Shown here: in pieces, positions 18,432-26,591 of the stretch | Numbering within the stretch: the stretch's first letter is position 1 | Layout: every line of letters begins with the position of its first letter | Notes under the pieces: generated by a model | What the model saw: only the letters and a program-made list of their open reading frames with translations | Database searches by the model: none | Told to the model about the DNA's origin: nothing | Made by a program: the position numbers and the translations under genes | Assembly (NCBI RefSeq): GCF_011392125.1 | Contig: NZ_JAAJBU010000002.1 | Span: forward strand, 310,001-374,000 | Direction of reading: 5' to 3' | DNA length: 64,000 bases | From: Flavobacterium lotistagni | GTDB lineage: Bacteria; Bacteroidota; Bacteroidia; Flavobacteriales; Flavobacteriaceae

Positions 18432-19442
18432 CTAATATTTCTCGATCATCGCTGCAGGCAATCCTTTGAAACGATAAAACAAACGTCTGAACTTGCGGCT
18501 CTTTATAAATTTTCGAAAGATGCTGTGGCGCAGATGGTAATGCCATTTACTCGAATTTCCGTAAGTTTTGAAATTACTTTGAAACTCATAGTCACGTTTG
18601 GTATTAAAAGTGATTTCGCCCATCCAATCTTCGTAAACATTGCCCATGTGGTAAGCATGATTGTCATAAGTAGTCAAGCGCCAATAGTCTTTTTTGAGCG
18701 GGATTTCGTCTAGGTAGGTTTCGCTGTCTCCGCCCATTTTGAATCCGATGTAACTTGTTACCTGATCGAAAATCTGCTTTTTGTACGTTGCTACGAAATG
18801 ACCTGAACCCACATAGGCAAGCAAACCGTTGTCTGCTTCATAGCCCAAAGAAAATTTCAGATAATCGGGATTGGCATTGTCGTCCCAACCGAGGCTTTTA
18901 TAGAACATTTTAAGTGCCTGCGGATTCTTGACCGGAATGAACTTCAATTTACTGCTGCGAAATTGATCAAAAAGCAAATTATAAGAAAACGACAAAAAAG
19001 TGCGGTACTGCGGAACAATACCTACCACGCCTACTTTAGGGAATGCTGCGAAAACACGGTTGGTTTCTACTTGCCAATCCGAGAGAAATAGAACGTCGCT
19101 GTCGCTGATGGTGACCAACTCGATATCATTTCCGACGACGCCTTTGAGTATCGCGTTGAGTTTGCCGATGTTCTGAGTGTGAATCAACTCGTGGATTTTC
19201 CCTGCTTTTAGCAAACCGTCTAGATAATCAACTATAGCGCTTTCGCTGCCGTTATTGACAATGGTGATGAAAGTACGCTCGTGGCAAGTGGCAAAAAGCG
19301 ACTCCAAACACAGCTTAAAAATCTTGAAGCTGTCTTTAAAATAGCCTTGTTGGTGCGGAATAAAAACCGGAATGACCACCTGATGCAAATAGGCAGATGC
19401 TTCTTGAGGCTGGTCTTTGTGCGGATTGTATCCTACTCGCAT
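18432..19442 (-). CDS. Glycosyltransferase family 2-like
   Basis: A 336-residue protein with a GT-A layout: HQVVIPVFIPHQQGYFKDSF, TFITIVNNGSESAIVDYLDG, and ELVTISDSDVLFLSDW, in which DSD is the probable metal motif. Later it has KMGGDSETYLDEIPLK and YDNHAYHMGNVYEDW. It differs from the textbook GT2 pattern, so the family call is less firm than for its neighbour at 17522. It lies nine bases downstream of the FkbM methyltransferase in the same operon. Substrate unknown. Confidence 0.78.
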   Translation of the reverse strand: MRVGYNPHKDQPQEASAYLHQVVIPVFIPHQQGYFKDSFKIFKLCLESLFATCHERTFITIVNNGSESAIVDYLDGLLKAGKIHELIHTQNIGKLNAILKGVVGNDIELVTISDSDVLFLSDWQVETNRVFAAFPKVGVVGIVPQYRTFLSFSYNLLFDQFRSSKLKFIPVKNPQALKMFYKSLGWDDNANPDYLKFSLGYEADNGLLAYVGSGHFVATYKKQIFDQVTSYIGFKMGGDSETYLDEIPLKKDYWRLTTYDNHAYHMGNVYEDWMGEITFNTKRDYEFQSNFKTYGNSSKWHYHLRHSIFRKFIKSRKFRRLFYRFKGLPAAMIEKY

Positions 19443-19451
19443 GTGATTGGG

Positions 19452-20294
19452 CTAGGCTTCCAAAAGTTGGATGGTGTCGGCTCCTTTGAGGCAAACATAG
19501 TCGGCGCTGCCTTCGAATTGATTTACCGGAACCAACTGATTGTCGTTGGTTATTTTATAAATTCTTTCGAATTGGTACGACTGCAAACTGGCGATAATTT
19601 CCTGACAAGTTTCGGCTCCGTTGATTTCGGTAACAAGTTCCATGATGAGCGCTAAATCTGGCGTTTGTTGCAGGATTTGTGAAGCACCTTGAACGACTTC
19701 TTTTTCAAAACCTTCTACATCGATTTTCATCAGCAGGCGGTTTCCAAATCCAAATTCTTGGAATTCATCGAGCCGGCTTACCGGAATGAGTAGCTTTTTC
19801 TGGCTGTTCTCAAATTGCATTTTCAGCGAATGTTTGCCTTTGTTCCAGCCGTCGTTAATGTTCATTGTTGTGGTACCTTTGAAATTGCCCAAACCCATTT
19901 TAAAAGGGCGGATATTCTCGAAACCATTAAGAGTAATGTTATGGAGCAAACCCATGAAATTTACCGATTCGGGTTCAAACGAAAAAATCTCGATAGCCGC
20001 ATTGCTACTGGCTGCTTTGAGTGAATGAACACCAATATTGGCACCGATATCAACAAAATTGTATCCTTGAGAAGCATATTGTTGAATGACTTTTAGCACC
20101 GCAACTTCATTGTAATGATCGAAAATGATTGCAGATTCTATAGCCGATGAAGTCCCGGCCTGCAAGCGAAAATCTTGGTATTTAACAATGATAGTATCTT
20201 GGCCTATCAGTTTTTTGATGGCATTGCGCAAGGCCGTGCTCTTTTTAAAACGATGGTAACTGAAAAGTAAAAACTGAATAAAATATTGTTTCAT
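19452..20294 (-). CDS. FkbM family SAM-dependent methyltransferase
   Basis: A 280-residue class I methyltransferase. The FkbM pattern is clear: NFVDIGANIGVHSLKAASS (residues 79-97), IFSFEPESVNFMGLLHNITL, LLMKIDVEGFEKEVVQGASQ and ALIMELV. FkbM proteins O-methylate hydroxyls on secondary metabolites and on glycans. It lies seven bases behind wzt and before two glycosyltransferases. In ABC-exported O-antigens, a terminal methyl can stop chain growth and mark the chain for Wzt. That parallel is inference here, but the position next to wzt fits it. Confidence 0.87.
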   Translation of the reverse strand: MKQYFIQFLLFSYHRFKKSTALRNAIKKLIGQDTIIVKYQDFRLQAGTSSAIESAIIFDHYNEVAVLKVIQQYASQGYNFVDIGANIGVHSLKAASSNAAIEIFSFEPESVNFMGLLHNITLNGFENIRPFKMGLGNFKGTTTMNINDGWNKGKHSLKMQFENSQKKLLIPVSRLDEFQEFGFGNRLLMKIDVEGFEKEVVQGASQILQQTPDLALIMELVTEINGAETCQEIIASLQSYQFERIYKITNDNQLVPVNQFEGSADYVCLKGADTIQLLEA

Positions 20295-20301
20295 CGGTAT
20301 A

Positions 20302-21570
20302 CTAGCTGCTAAAGGTCATGTTAAAATCCATCAAAATCTTGCTTTGCCTATTGGGAACCAGCCTACCGTTGTTAAAGAAATCTCCCGATTCAACGATAAT
20401 CTGGAACGCATTGTCAATCCAGTCGGCTACTTCACCATCGACAGTAAGGAATAACGTCGCGAAATAAATACCGTTATTGAAGTTGTTGCGCGGATAGAAA
20501 ATACGAATTTGTTGCGGCACAATAGCATCATCAATATCGACCAAACTAGAACTCACCCAAGAGAGTCTTTGCCCAAAATCATCTTCAACCCTTACATCCA
20601 ATCGGATTCTGTCGCTAGTAATATTCTCTAGGTTCAGCAACTTTAAATCGATATGCAACTGCTGACCTGATATCACACTTTCCTGAAGCTGATTGCCATA
20701 AACATTTACGCTTTGAAATTTAATTTTGCCATTTCCTTTTCTACCTCTAACTTGTGAGAGATCGTCAAGGAACGAATTGCCCTGTAAGTATCTAGTAATG
20801 GTTCCGTTGATGTCGCCTTGATGCACCATGCTGCCATTTTCAATCAGCAATCCGCGGTTGCAAAGATTTTGTACTGCGGCCATGTTGTGGCTTACAAACA
20901 ATACGGTTCTGCCCTCGCCTTTACTGATATCGCCCATCTTGCCCAAACATTTCTTTTGAAACTCGGCGTCGCCCACGGCCAAAACCTCATCGACAATTAG
21001 AATTTCACTTTCCAAATGCGCTGCTACTGCAAACGCTAAACGAACATACATTCCGCTGCTGTAGCGCTTTACCGGCGTATCTACATAACGCTCTACTCCG
21101 GAAAAGTCTATAATCTCGTCGAGTTTTCTGCTAATTTCACTTTTGCGCATGCCCAATATTGCACCGTTGAGAAAAATATTCTCGCGCCCTGATAATTCCG
21201 GATGGAAACCTGTTCCTACCTCGAGCAAACTTGCTATTCGCCCTTTGATTCTAATTTCGCCAGTGGTTGGACTAGTCACTCTGGAAAGCAATTTGAGCAA
21301 AGTACTTTTGCCAGCACCATTTTTACCGATAATCCCGATGGCATCGCCTTGATTGATTTCGAAATTCACATCGCGCAATGACCAAACGATATCGCTTTCG
21401 CCTTTGACACTGCGGTCGTTGGCTTCTCCGATTTTCAGAAACGGATCGGGGTTGCCCATCACTTTGGTTGTCCAGAAACGCTCCAAATCTCGGGATATGG
21501 TTCCGGTACCGATTTGTCCAATCTGGTAGGCTTTAGATAAATCCTCAACTTTTATAACAATGTCTGACAT
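20302..21570 (-). CDS. wzt: Polysaccharide ABC transporter ATP-binding protein (Wzt-like) with C-terminal substrate domain
   Basis: The ATPase of a two-part exporter that moves lipid-linked polysaccharide across the inner membrane. Residues 1-250 form the ATPase: Walker A GKNGAGKST (82-90), signature YSSGMYVRLAFA (170-181), Walker B EILIVDEVLAVGD (189-201) and switch LFVSHNM. Residues about 280-422 are a beta-rich extension (GKIKFQSVNVYG, IRLDVRVEDDFGQRLSW) like the Wzt C-terminal domain that binds the modified chain end. Total length 422 matches Wzt proteins with that domain. It shares one base with wzm. Confidence 0.94.
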   Translation of the reverse strand: MSDIVIKVEDLSKAYQIGQIGTGTISRDLERFWTTKVMGNPDPFLKIGEANDRSVKGESDIVWSLRDVNFEINQGDAIGIIGKNGAGKSTLLKLLSRVTSPTTGEIRIKGRIASLLEVGTGFHPELSGRENIFLNGAILGMRKSEISRKLDEIIDFSGVERYVDTPVKRYSSGMYVRLAFAVAAHLESEILIVDEVLAVGDAEFQKKCLGKMGDISKGEGRTVLFVSHNMAAVQNLCNRGLLIENGSMVHQGDINGTITRYLQGNSFLDDLSQVRGRKGNGKIKFQSVNVYGNQLQESVISGQQLHIDLKLLNLENITSDRIRLDVRVEDDFGQRLSWVSSSLVDIDDAIVPQQIRIFYPRNNFNNGIYFATLFLTVDGEVADWIDNAFQIIVESGDFFNNGRLVPNRQSKILMDFNMTFSS

Positions 21571-22427
21571 TAGATGGTATCTACGAAATTTTTTTCGGTT
21601 TTATTGAAGATGATGATGCCGAAGAACAACACAATTACAGTAACAATAATCGAATAGCCGATGCTCCAAGGTGTGAATTCGCCACGACCCAAAAAGGCAA
21701 AACGAAACGCTTCAATAATTCCGGTCATGGGATTTAAAGCAATAATGGCCTTGTATTTTTCGGGTGCGGAACTCAGCGGATATATGACTGTTGTGCCATA
21801 CATTAAAAGTTGCACTCCAAAAGTGACTAGAAAACTCAAATCGCGGTATTTGGTGGTCATTGCCGTGATAATCAACCCTAAACCCAAACCCAACAGCGCC
21901 ATCAAAACGACCAGCAATGGAAAAAAGAAGATGGCATAAGTCATGTGAAAATCTGCGCCTTCGAAAGCAAAATACGCCATCATGATAAACAGCAAAATCA
22001 ATTGTACTACAAAACGTACTAGGTTACTCACCACAATGCTCAAAGGCATAATCAATCTCGGGAAATATACCTTGCCGAAAATAGAAACGTTATCGCGAAA
22101 AACAGTGCTGGTTTTGGTCAAACAATCGGCGAAATAATTCCAGGCCGTAATTCCGGACAAATAAAACAATTGCTGTGGCAGGCCATCTGTACTAATGTTG
22201 GCCAAATTCCCGAACACAAAAGTAAAAACCAAAGTGGTGAACAAAGGCTGGATGAAAAACCAAAGTGGCCCAAGTACTGTTTGTTTATAAAAACTGATGA
22301 AGTCACGCTTGACGAACAAAAACAATAAATCGCGGTAGTGCCAAAGGTCTTTAAATTTAACATCAAAAAGCGAAGTATGCCCTTTGATAATCAAGCTCCA
22401 ATGGTCTGAATGGCTTTTATCGTTCAT
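21570..22427 (-). CDS. wzm: Polysaccharide ABC transporter permease (Wzm-like)
   Basis: A 285-residue permease of the ABC-2 type, with an amphipathic N-terminus (WHYRDLLFLFVKRDFISFYK) and six predicted membrane helices. Diagnostic stretches are QTVLGPLWFFIQPLFTTLVF, LPQQLFYLSGITAWNYFADC and ALNPMTGIIEAFRFAFLGRG. It pairs with Wzt to form the channel for undecaprenyl-linked glycan. It is the first gene of the 22-gene operon, preceded by a divergent intergenic region with a TAnnTTTG promoter core. Wzm/Wzt-type export usually serves O-antigens or capsules built to full length in the cytoplasm. Confidence 0.94.
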   Translation of the reverse strand: MNDKSHSDHWSLIIKGHTSLFDVKFKDLWHYRDLLFLFVKRDFISFYKQTVLGPLWFFIQPLFTTLVFTFVFGNLANISTDGLPQQLFYLSGITAWNYFADCLTKTSTVFRDNVSIFGKVYFPRLIMPLSIVVSNLVRFVVQLILLFIMMAYFAFEGADFHMTYAIFFFPLLVVLMALLGLGLGLIITAMTTKYRDLSFLVTFGVQLLMYGTTVIYPLSSAPEKYKAIIALNPMTGIIEAFRFAFLGRGEFTPWSIGYSIIVTVIVLFFGIIIFNKTEKNFVDTI

Positions 22428-22482
22428 AGTTTATGCTAAGGTATTCTTTGACAGCGAGTGATTGTTTCGGCTGGCAAGCGTG

Positions 22483-22490
22483 CAAATATA
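22483..22490 (-). promoter_or_regulatory. Promoter -7 element for the wzm operon
   Basis: The minus strand reads TATATTTG, an exact match to the Bacteroidota sigma-A -7 consensus TAnnTTTG, 55 bases upstream of the wzm ATG. A clear -33 TTTG is not present at the expected spacing. The same ten bases, TATATTTGCA, precede the wza gene. Transcription would begin about seven bases downstream, giving a leader of about 50 bases. This is the only convincing core before the 22-gene block. Confidence 0.6.
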
Positions 22491-22612
22491 ACAATTCAAC
22501 TCTTTTTTGTACGGCTTTTTTTGAGATTGTTTCTGACTGATTTGCTGAGATAAAAGTCGAACATTGAATCAACTATTTGCTTACATTCGTAGGCGAAAAC
22601 AAGATTTGGTTT

Positions 22613-23347
22613 ATGTTTCATTTTCTCCAAAAGAAGCCCTTTTTAAGCGATTTGATTCCTTCGGGTCATATCGACATTCACAGCCATTTGCTTCCCGGAA
22701 TAGATGATGGTGCTGCTACGGTTGAAGACACCTTGTTTTTAACTCGCGAACTACACCAATTGGGTTTTGAGCAATGCATCACAACGCCTCACATTATGAG
22801 TAGTGTTTGGGAAAATACGCCTAAAACAATCGATAACGCTTTTCAATCGGCACAAACTGCTTTGGAAAACCGCCGGAATATTTTATCGGGTTTTGCGGCA
22901 GAATATCTAATTGACCCAACTTTTGTAAAACTGTTTCAGCAAGGCCAGTTGCTTACTTTGAAAGACAATTTGGTGCTGGTAGAAATTTCCTATCTCAATC
23001 CGCCGATTCAGCTTTATGACATTCTTTTTGATTTGCAGATTGCGGGCTACAAACCCGTATTGGCGCATCCGGAACGCTATCCGTATTACCATCAAAAATT
23101 CAATGAATACTACAAACTGAAAAATGCCGGTTGTTTGTTTCAACTCAACTTGCTTTCAACCGTCGGCTACTATGGCGTTGAAGTTGCTAAAACCGCAGAA
23201 ACGCTACTCGAAAAAGGATTGATTGACTTTGTTGGCTCAGATGTACATCATGAGAACCATCTCAAGGCGTTTTCGAACAGAATTTTGTTCCGAAATACGA
23301 CTTTATTGAAAAAGGCCATAGATAACAATCAGTTCTTCAGGAAATAA
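22613..23347 (+). CDS. PHP-type tyrosine-protein phosphatase (CpsB/YwqE/CapC family)
   Basis: A 244-residue metal-dependent phosphatase of the PHP fold that removes phosphate from tyrosine-phosphorylated polysaccharide kinases. Metal-binding motifs are visible: HIDIHSHLLPGIDDGAATVE near the N-terminus, FAAEYLIDPTF, PVLAHPERYPYY and DFVGSDVHHENH. ATG at 22613 is chosen (MFHFLQKKPFLSDLIPSGH); a TTG 36 bases upstream is also in frame. It is the only complete plus-strand gene and faces the Wzc-like kinase with no spacing, their stops forming TAATTA. The kinase is its expected substrate. Confidence 0.92.
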   Translation: MFHFLQKKPFLSDLIPSGHIDIHSHLLPGIDDGAATVEDTLFLTRELHQLGFEQCITTPHIMSSVWENTPKTIDNAFQSAQTALENRRNILSGFAAEYLIDPTFVKLFQQGQLLTLKDNLVLVEISYLNPPIQLYDILFDLQIAGYKPVLAHPERYPYYHQKFNEYYKLKNAGCLFQLNLLSTVGYYGVEVAKTAETLLEKGLIDFVGSDVHHENHLKAFSNRILFRNTTLLKKAIDNNQFFRK

Positions 23348-25726
23348 TTACTTTTTGAACCATTTTAAGTACCAAGGCTTCTTGGCTTCTTCCTGAATGT
23401 AATTATAGCCGTAACCATAACCATAGCCATAACCGTAACCATAGGTTTTTCTCCATTTGGTGTCGTTGAGTAAAACAGCCATATTAGGCAGTTTTTTCTC
23501 GCGGTATACATTCTCGATTACTTTCACCATGCGCTTATCCAGGAAGTTCGCACGAATGACGTAAATGAAAATATCGGCATTTTTGGCTACCAATAAAGTA
23601 TCGGTAACCAAGTTCACCGGCGCAGTATCTACTATAATATAGTCGTATTGGCCTTTGAGTTCGGTGAACATCTCATCGACGCGGTCATTCATTAATAAAT
23701 CTACCGGATTCGGCGGTACAACTCCTGAAGGTAGTACGTAGAAGTTGTCAAACCCATCCAACTTAACAATGTAATCATTGATGTCTTCGTTGTTTTTTGA
23801 CAAATAATTAGTGAGGCCTTTGGAAGGCAATTTCACGTAACGGTCAATTTTTGGGTTGCGGATATCTAGCCCTATGAGCAATACTTTTTTGCCGGAAAGT
23901 GCAATGGTACTGGCCAAATTAATCGCCACAAAGGTTTTGCCTTCTTTAGGTACGGTCGAGGTAATAAAAACCGTTTTGGATTTGTGTTCTGCAATTTTGT
24001 TAAGCATGAACTCCATGTTGGTTCGAATGATGCGAATGGCTTCGGCCGAACTGGATTTGCTGTTGGTGTTGATGATCTCGTCTTGACTTTCAGATTCTGG
24101 GATATCGCCAAGGAACGGCGCGGATATCTTACCGTCAATGTCTTGCCTGCTGGTAATTTTATTGTCGAACAAACTCTTCACATAAATCACCGAGAACGGA
24201 ATTAAAATTCCTAGGGCGAAAGCGATGAAATAAATCACATTGCGTTTGGGAGAAACCGGTGCAGACGAAGAATAAGCGGCATCGACTAATTTAGATATTG
24301 GAGCGGTTACCGCTAAAGTAATGGCCGTTTCCTCTCGCTTTTGCAATAAATACAAGTACAGCGATTCTTTAACTTTTTGTTGACGATCTAGTACCCGACC
24401 TTCCAGTTCTTGGGTTGGAATCTGTGAGATTTTGCCTTTGAGTAATCGATTTTGCTTTTCTTTGATTGCTTTGTTGATTTCAAGTGAAGACTTGGTACGC
24501 TCCAGATTGGCAATAATATTATCGTTGAGTTCTTCAATTTTGCTTTCCAGATTCACCAAATAAGCATTCTTAGGTGTACCTTCTTTGTGAATCCGATTTC
24601 TTTGAATCACCAAATCATTGTATTGTGATATGAAATCAGTATTAATCTTAGAATCTGCGGTTTGCAAGATATTGTTAGGCACCAATTCCCATTTTCCTTT
24701 AGTTTTGATATAGTCAATCAATACCTCAGCAACTTTGATTTGGGTTTCGGTATCAATAAGTTCTTTTTCAAAATCTACCGAAGTGCTCAGATATACTTCG
24801 GCCTGCGAGGCGATGTCGGTAATATTATTGCTTTTCTTGAATCCTTCTACATCTTTCTCAACATCACCAAGCTCAGTTGAAATGATTTTGAGTCGGTTCT
24901 GTATAAACTCCAAAGTGTTTTCTGAAATGAACTTCTTGTCGGCTATTGCATCTTCGTTGTAGACTGATATGAGCATGTTCAAAAAATCAACCGCTTTGTC
25001 TTTGATGGGATCTTGCAAAGTCAAAGCAACCACGCTAGCATTTTTATTTAAAGCTGATACTTCGAGCCTGCCCCGATAACTTTCTGCAACATTCTCGACA
25101 CTATTGATATTAACATTGATTGCAAAGCCATCTTTAGAATTGAGCCCAGCCACGGTTTGATTGACCACGAGCTTACCTTCGTTAAGGCTAATAATTTCTC
25201 CATAAGCGTACTTACCGATAAGGGTTTGTCCGGCGGAAAGCTCGAAATGATTCTTATCAATCGAAGTTACAGTGAAAGATTTAGACGATTTATTAAAGTT
25301 TTCCGAAGTATTATAAAATGAAAACTCAATTGGCTTGTCTTTGTATTGCTCAAAAGCTTTGACTCTTCCTTCTGTGACGTAAGTAACATTAAACCCTAAC
25401 TTTTCAATCGCTTTACGAATAATGCGGCGCGATTTGATGACTTCAATCTCATTGTCAACGTTGTTCTTCACACCGGCAGCAATTCCCAAATCAGAAAACG
25501 CAGCCATCTCCGAAGCCAATCCGCCTTTCTTTTCGTCTTTGACCAAAATGGTGGCCGTAGCACTATAAATCGGAATCACATATCTCAGGTACAAGGTCGC
25601 AAAAACGAAACAAACAAATATTCCGAAAACAAACCACTTCCATTGAACGAGATACGATTCGACCATTTCACGAAAATCAAACGAATCTTGGTGATCGGGG
25701 TGGTTATATGAATGATTTTCCTGCAT
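23348..25726 (-). CDS. wzc: Polysaccharide co-polymerase / tyrosine autokinase (Wzc-like)
   Basis: A 792-residue inner-membrane protein controlling chain length and export. A Wzz-like periplasmic domain lies between helices at about residues 32-48 and 496-516, with long coiled-coil stretches between. The cytoplasmic kinase has Walker A STVPKEGKT (590-598), a Walker A' region LLIGLDIRNP (616-625) and Walker B YIIVDTAPV (696-704). In A' the first acidic residue of the usual DxD is Gly. The tail has a (YG)6Y run, a likely autophosphorylation cluster. ATG at 25726 lies 17 bases after wza; an ATG at 25801 would overlap wza by 58. Confidence 0.94.
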   Translation of the reverse strand: MQENHSYNHPDHQDSFDFREMVESYLVQWKWFVFGIFVCFVFATLYLRYVIPIYSATATILVKDEKKGGLASEMAAFSDLGIAAGVKNNVDNEIEVIKSRRIIRKAIEKLGFNVTYVTEGRVKAFEQYKDKPIEFSFYNTSENFNKSSKSFTVTSIDKNHFELSAGQTLIGKYAYGEIISLNEGKLVVNQTVAGLNSKDGFAINVNINSVENVAESYRGRLEVSALNKNASVVALTLQDPIKDKAVDFLNMLISVYNEDAIADKKFISENTLEFIQNRLKIISTELGDVEKDVEGFKKSNNITDIASQAEVYLSTSVDFEKELIDTETQIKVAEVLIDYIKTKGKWELVPNNILQTADSKINTDFISQYNDLVIQRNRIHKEGTPKNAYLVNLESKIEELNDNIIANLERTKSSLEINKAIKEKQNRLLKGKISQIPTQELEGRVLDRQQKVKESLYLYLLQKREETAITLAVTAPISKLVDAAYSSSAPVSPKRNVIYFIAFALGILIPFSVIYVKSLFDNKITSRQDIDGKISAPFLGDIPESESQDEIINTNSKSSSAEAIRIIRTNMEFMLNKIAEHKSKTVFITSTVPKEGKTFVAINLASTIALSGKKVLLIGLDIRNPKIDRYVKLPSKGLTNYLSKNNEDINDYIVKLDGFDNFYVLPSGVVPPNPVDLLMNDRVDEMFTELKGQYDYIIVDTAPVNLVTDTLLVAKNADIFIYVIRANFLDKRMVKVIENVYREKKLPNMAVLLNDTKWRKTYGYGYGYGYGYGYNYIQEEAKKPWYLKWFKK
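23405..23443 (-). repeat. In-frame hexanucleotide repeat encoding the Tyr-Gly tail of Wzc
   Basis: Six and a half copies of a TAY-GGY unit encode (Tyr-Gly)6-Tyr, followed by Asn-Tyr, close to the C-terminus of the kinase. The copies vary at third positions (TAT/TAC, GGT/GGC), so the array is not perfectly uniform. Tyrosine-rich tails are the autophosphorylation sites of BY-kinases. The short repeat could gain or lose units in frame by slippage. Confidence 0.85.
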
Positions 25727-25743
25727 TTTGAGGGGTTTGTATT

Positions 25744-26514
25744 TTAGTAATTTTTCAAAAATATCATCAGCGAGAGCATCACCGAAATACTGGTGAGCCA
25801 TAACCCTATGTTAGGTCCAACGATGGAACTATTGAGTTTGGGTTTATTCGGCTCAACGATAAGAATGTCATTCTGAGCTAAATAGAAATTGGAAGAATTT
25901 AGTAGTTGTGAATCGGTTAAATCAATTCGGGTGTAGGTTTTCTTTCCTTCATCATCGCGAATTAAAAGGATATTTTTTCGCTTTCCATAAATAGTCAAAT
26001 CTCCGGCTAAACTTAAGGCCTCCAAAACCGTAATCCTTTCACCAGGAATATTGAAACTACCTGGTTTAGCTACTTCGCCTAACACCGATACTTTATAATT
26101 CATAATCCGTACGGTAATAACAGGATTATTAATGTAATTCGAAACCATTTGAGTTAATTTTGCAGTAGCCTCGGTTCGGGTAAGTCCTCCAAGTTTTATT
26201 CTGCCTAGAACCGGATATTCAATATACCCATCATTATCAATCAAGAAAGTACGACCGGTCTGTGAATTGGTGGTCACATTTCCTTGAATCAAAGGTAAGT
26301 TAAAAGGAGTAGTCACTTCTGGATTTTCCGCAGTAACAACAATACTTAATAAATCATCAGGCTGTAACTTGATTTCATATCGCAGTGAATTGTCATAATT
26401 TTTCTGATTGTCAATTCCCTGAAGGTAAACCAGCTTCTTCTTATCGGCGCATCCTGACAAAATCAGCAGGAGTGAAACCATAAAAATATAGCTGCTTTTT
26501 GTAAATAATTTCAT
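25744..26514 (-). CDS. wza: Polysaccharide export lipoprotein (Wza-like)
   Basis: A 256-residue outer-membrane export protein. The signal peptide ends in a lipobox, FMVSLLLILSGCADKKK, with acylated Cys22. Then comes the polysaccharide-export domain (YEIKLQPDDLLSIVVTAENP, DNDGYIEYPVLGRIKLGGLT) and a SLBB-type segment (VSVLGEVAKPGSFNIPGERI, TVLEALSLAGDLTIYGKRKN). A hydrophobic helix near the C-terminus (IGLWLTSISVMLSLMIF) may span the outer membrane. It is shorter than E. coli Wza, as usual in Bacteroidota. Its promoter lies just upstream and the kinase gene follows 17 bases later. Confidence 0.93.
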   Translation of the reverse strand: MKLFTKSSYIFMVSLLLILSGCADKKKLVYLQGIDNQKNYDNSLRYEIKLQPDDLLSIVVTAENPEVTTPFNLPLIQGNVTTNSQTGRTFLIDNDGYIEYPVLGRIKLGGLTRTEATAKLTQMVSNYINNPVITVRIMNYKVSVLGEVAKPGSFNIPGERITVLEALSLAGDLTIYGKRKNILLIRDDEGKKTYTRIDLTDSQLLNSSNFYLAQNDILIVEPNKPKLNSSIVGPNIGLWLTSISVMLSLMIFLKNY

Positions 26515-26533
26515 AGTGGTCAGTTAGGTTTTG

Positions 26534-26541
26534 CAAATATA
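26534..26541 (-). promoter_or_regulatory. Promoter -7 element for wza-wzc
   Basis: The minus strand reads TATATTTG (consensus TAnnTTTG), ending 19 bases before the wza ATG, inside a 77-base gap. No good TTTG -33 box is seen. An inverted repeat, AGTATTT/AAATACT with an eight-base loop, lies directly beside it at 26541-26562. It could be a weak terminator for the upstream gene or an operator; it has no U-run typical of a strong terminator. Confidence 0.55.
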
Positions 26542-26591
26542 GTATTTACCGTTTAAAATACTAACTAAAACAAGGGTAGAATATACTCCAA

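Noticed and set aside
23405..23443. Possible CRISPR-like array
   Set aside because: The six-base unit is a coding Tyr-Gly repeat within the kinase, without spacers.
25727..25801. Longer N-terminus for the Wzc-like kinase starting at ATG 25801
   Set aside because: It would overlap wza by 58 bases and adds residues unlike a Wzz N-terminus. ATG 25726 gives normal spacing.
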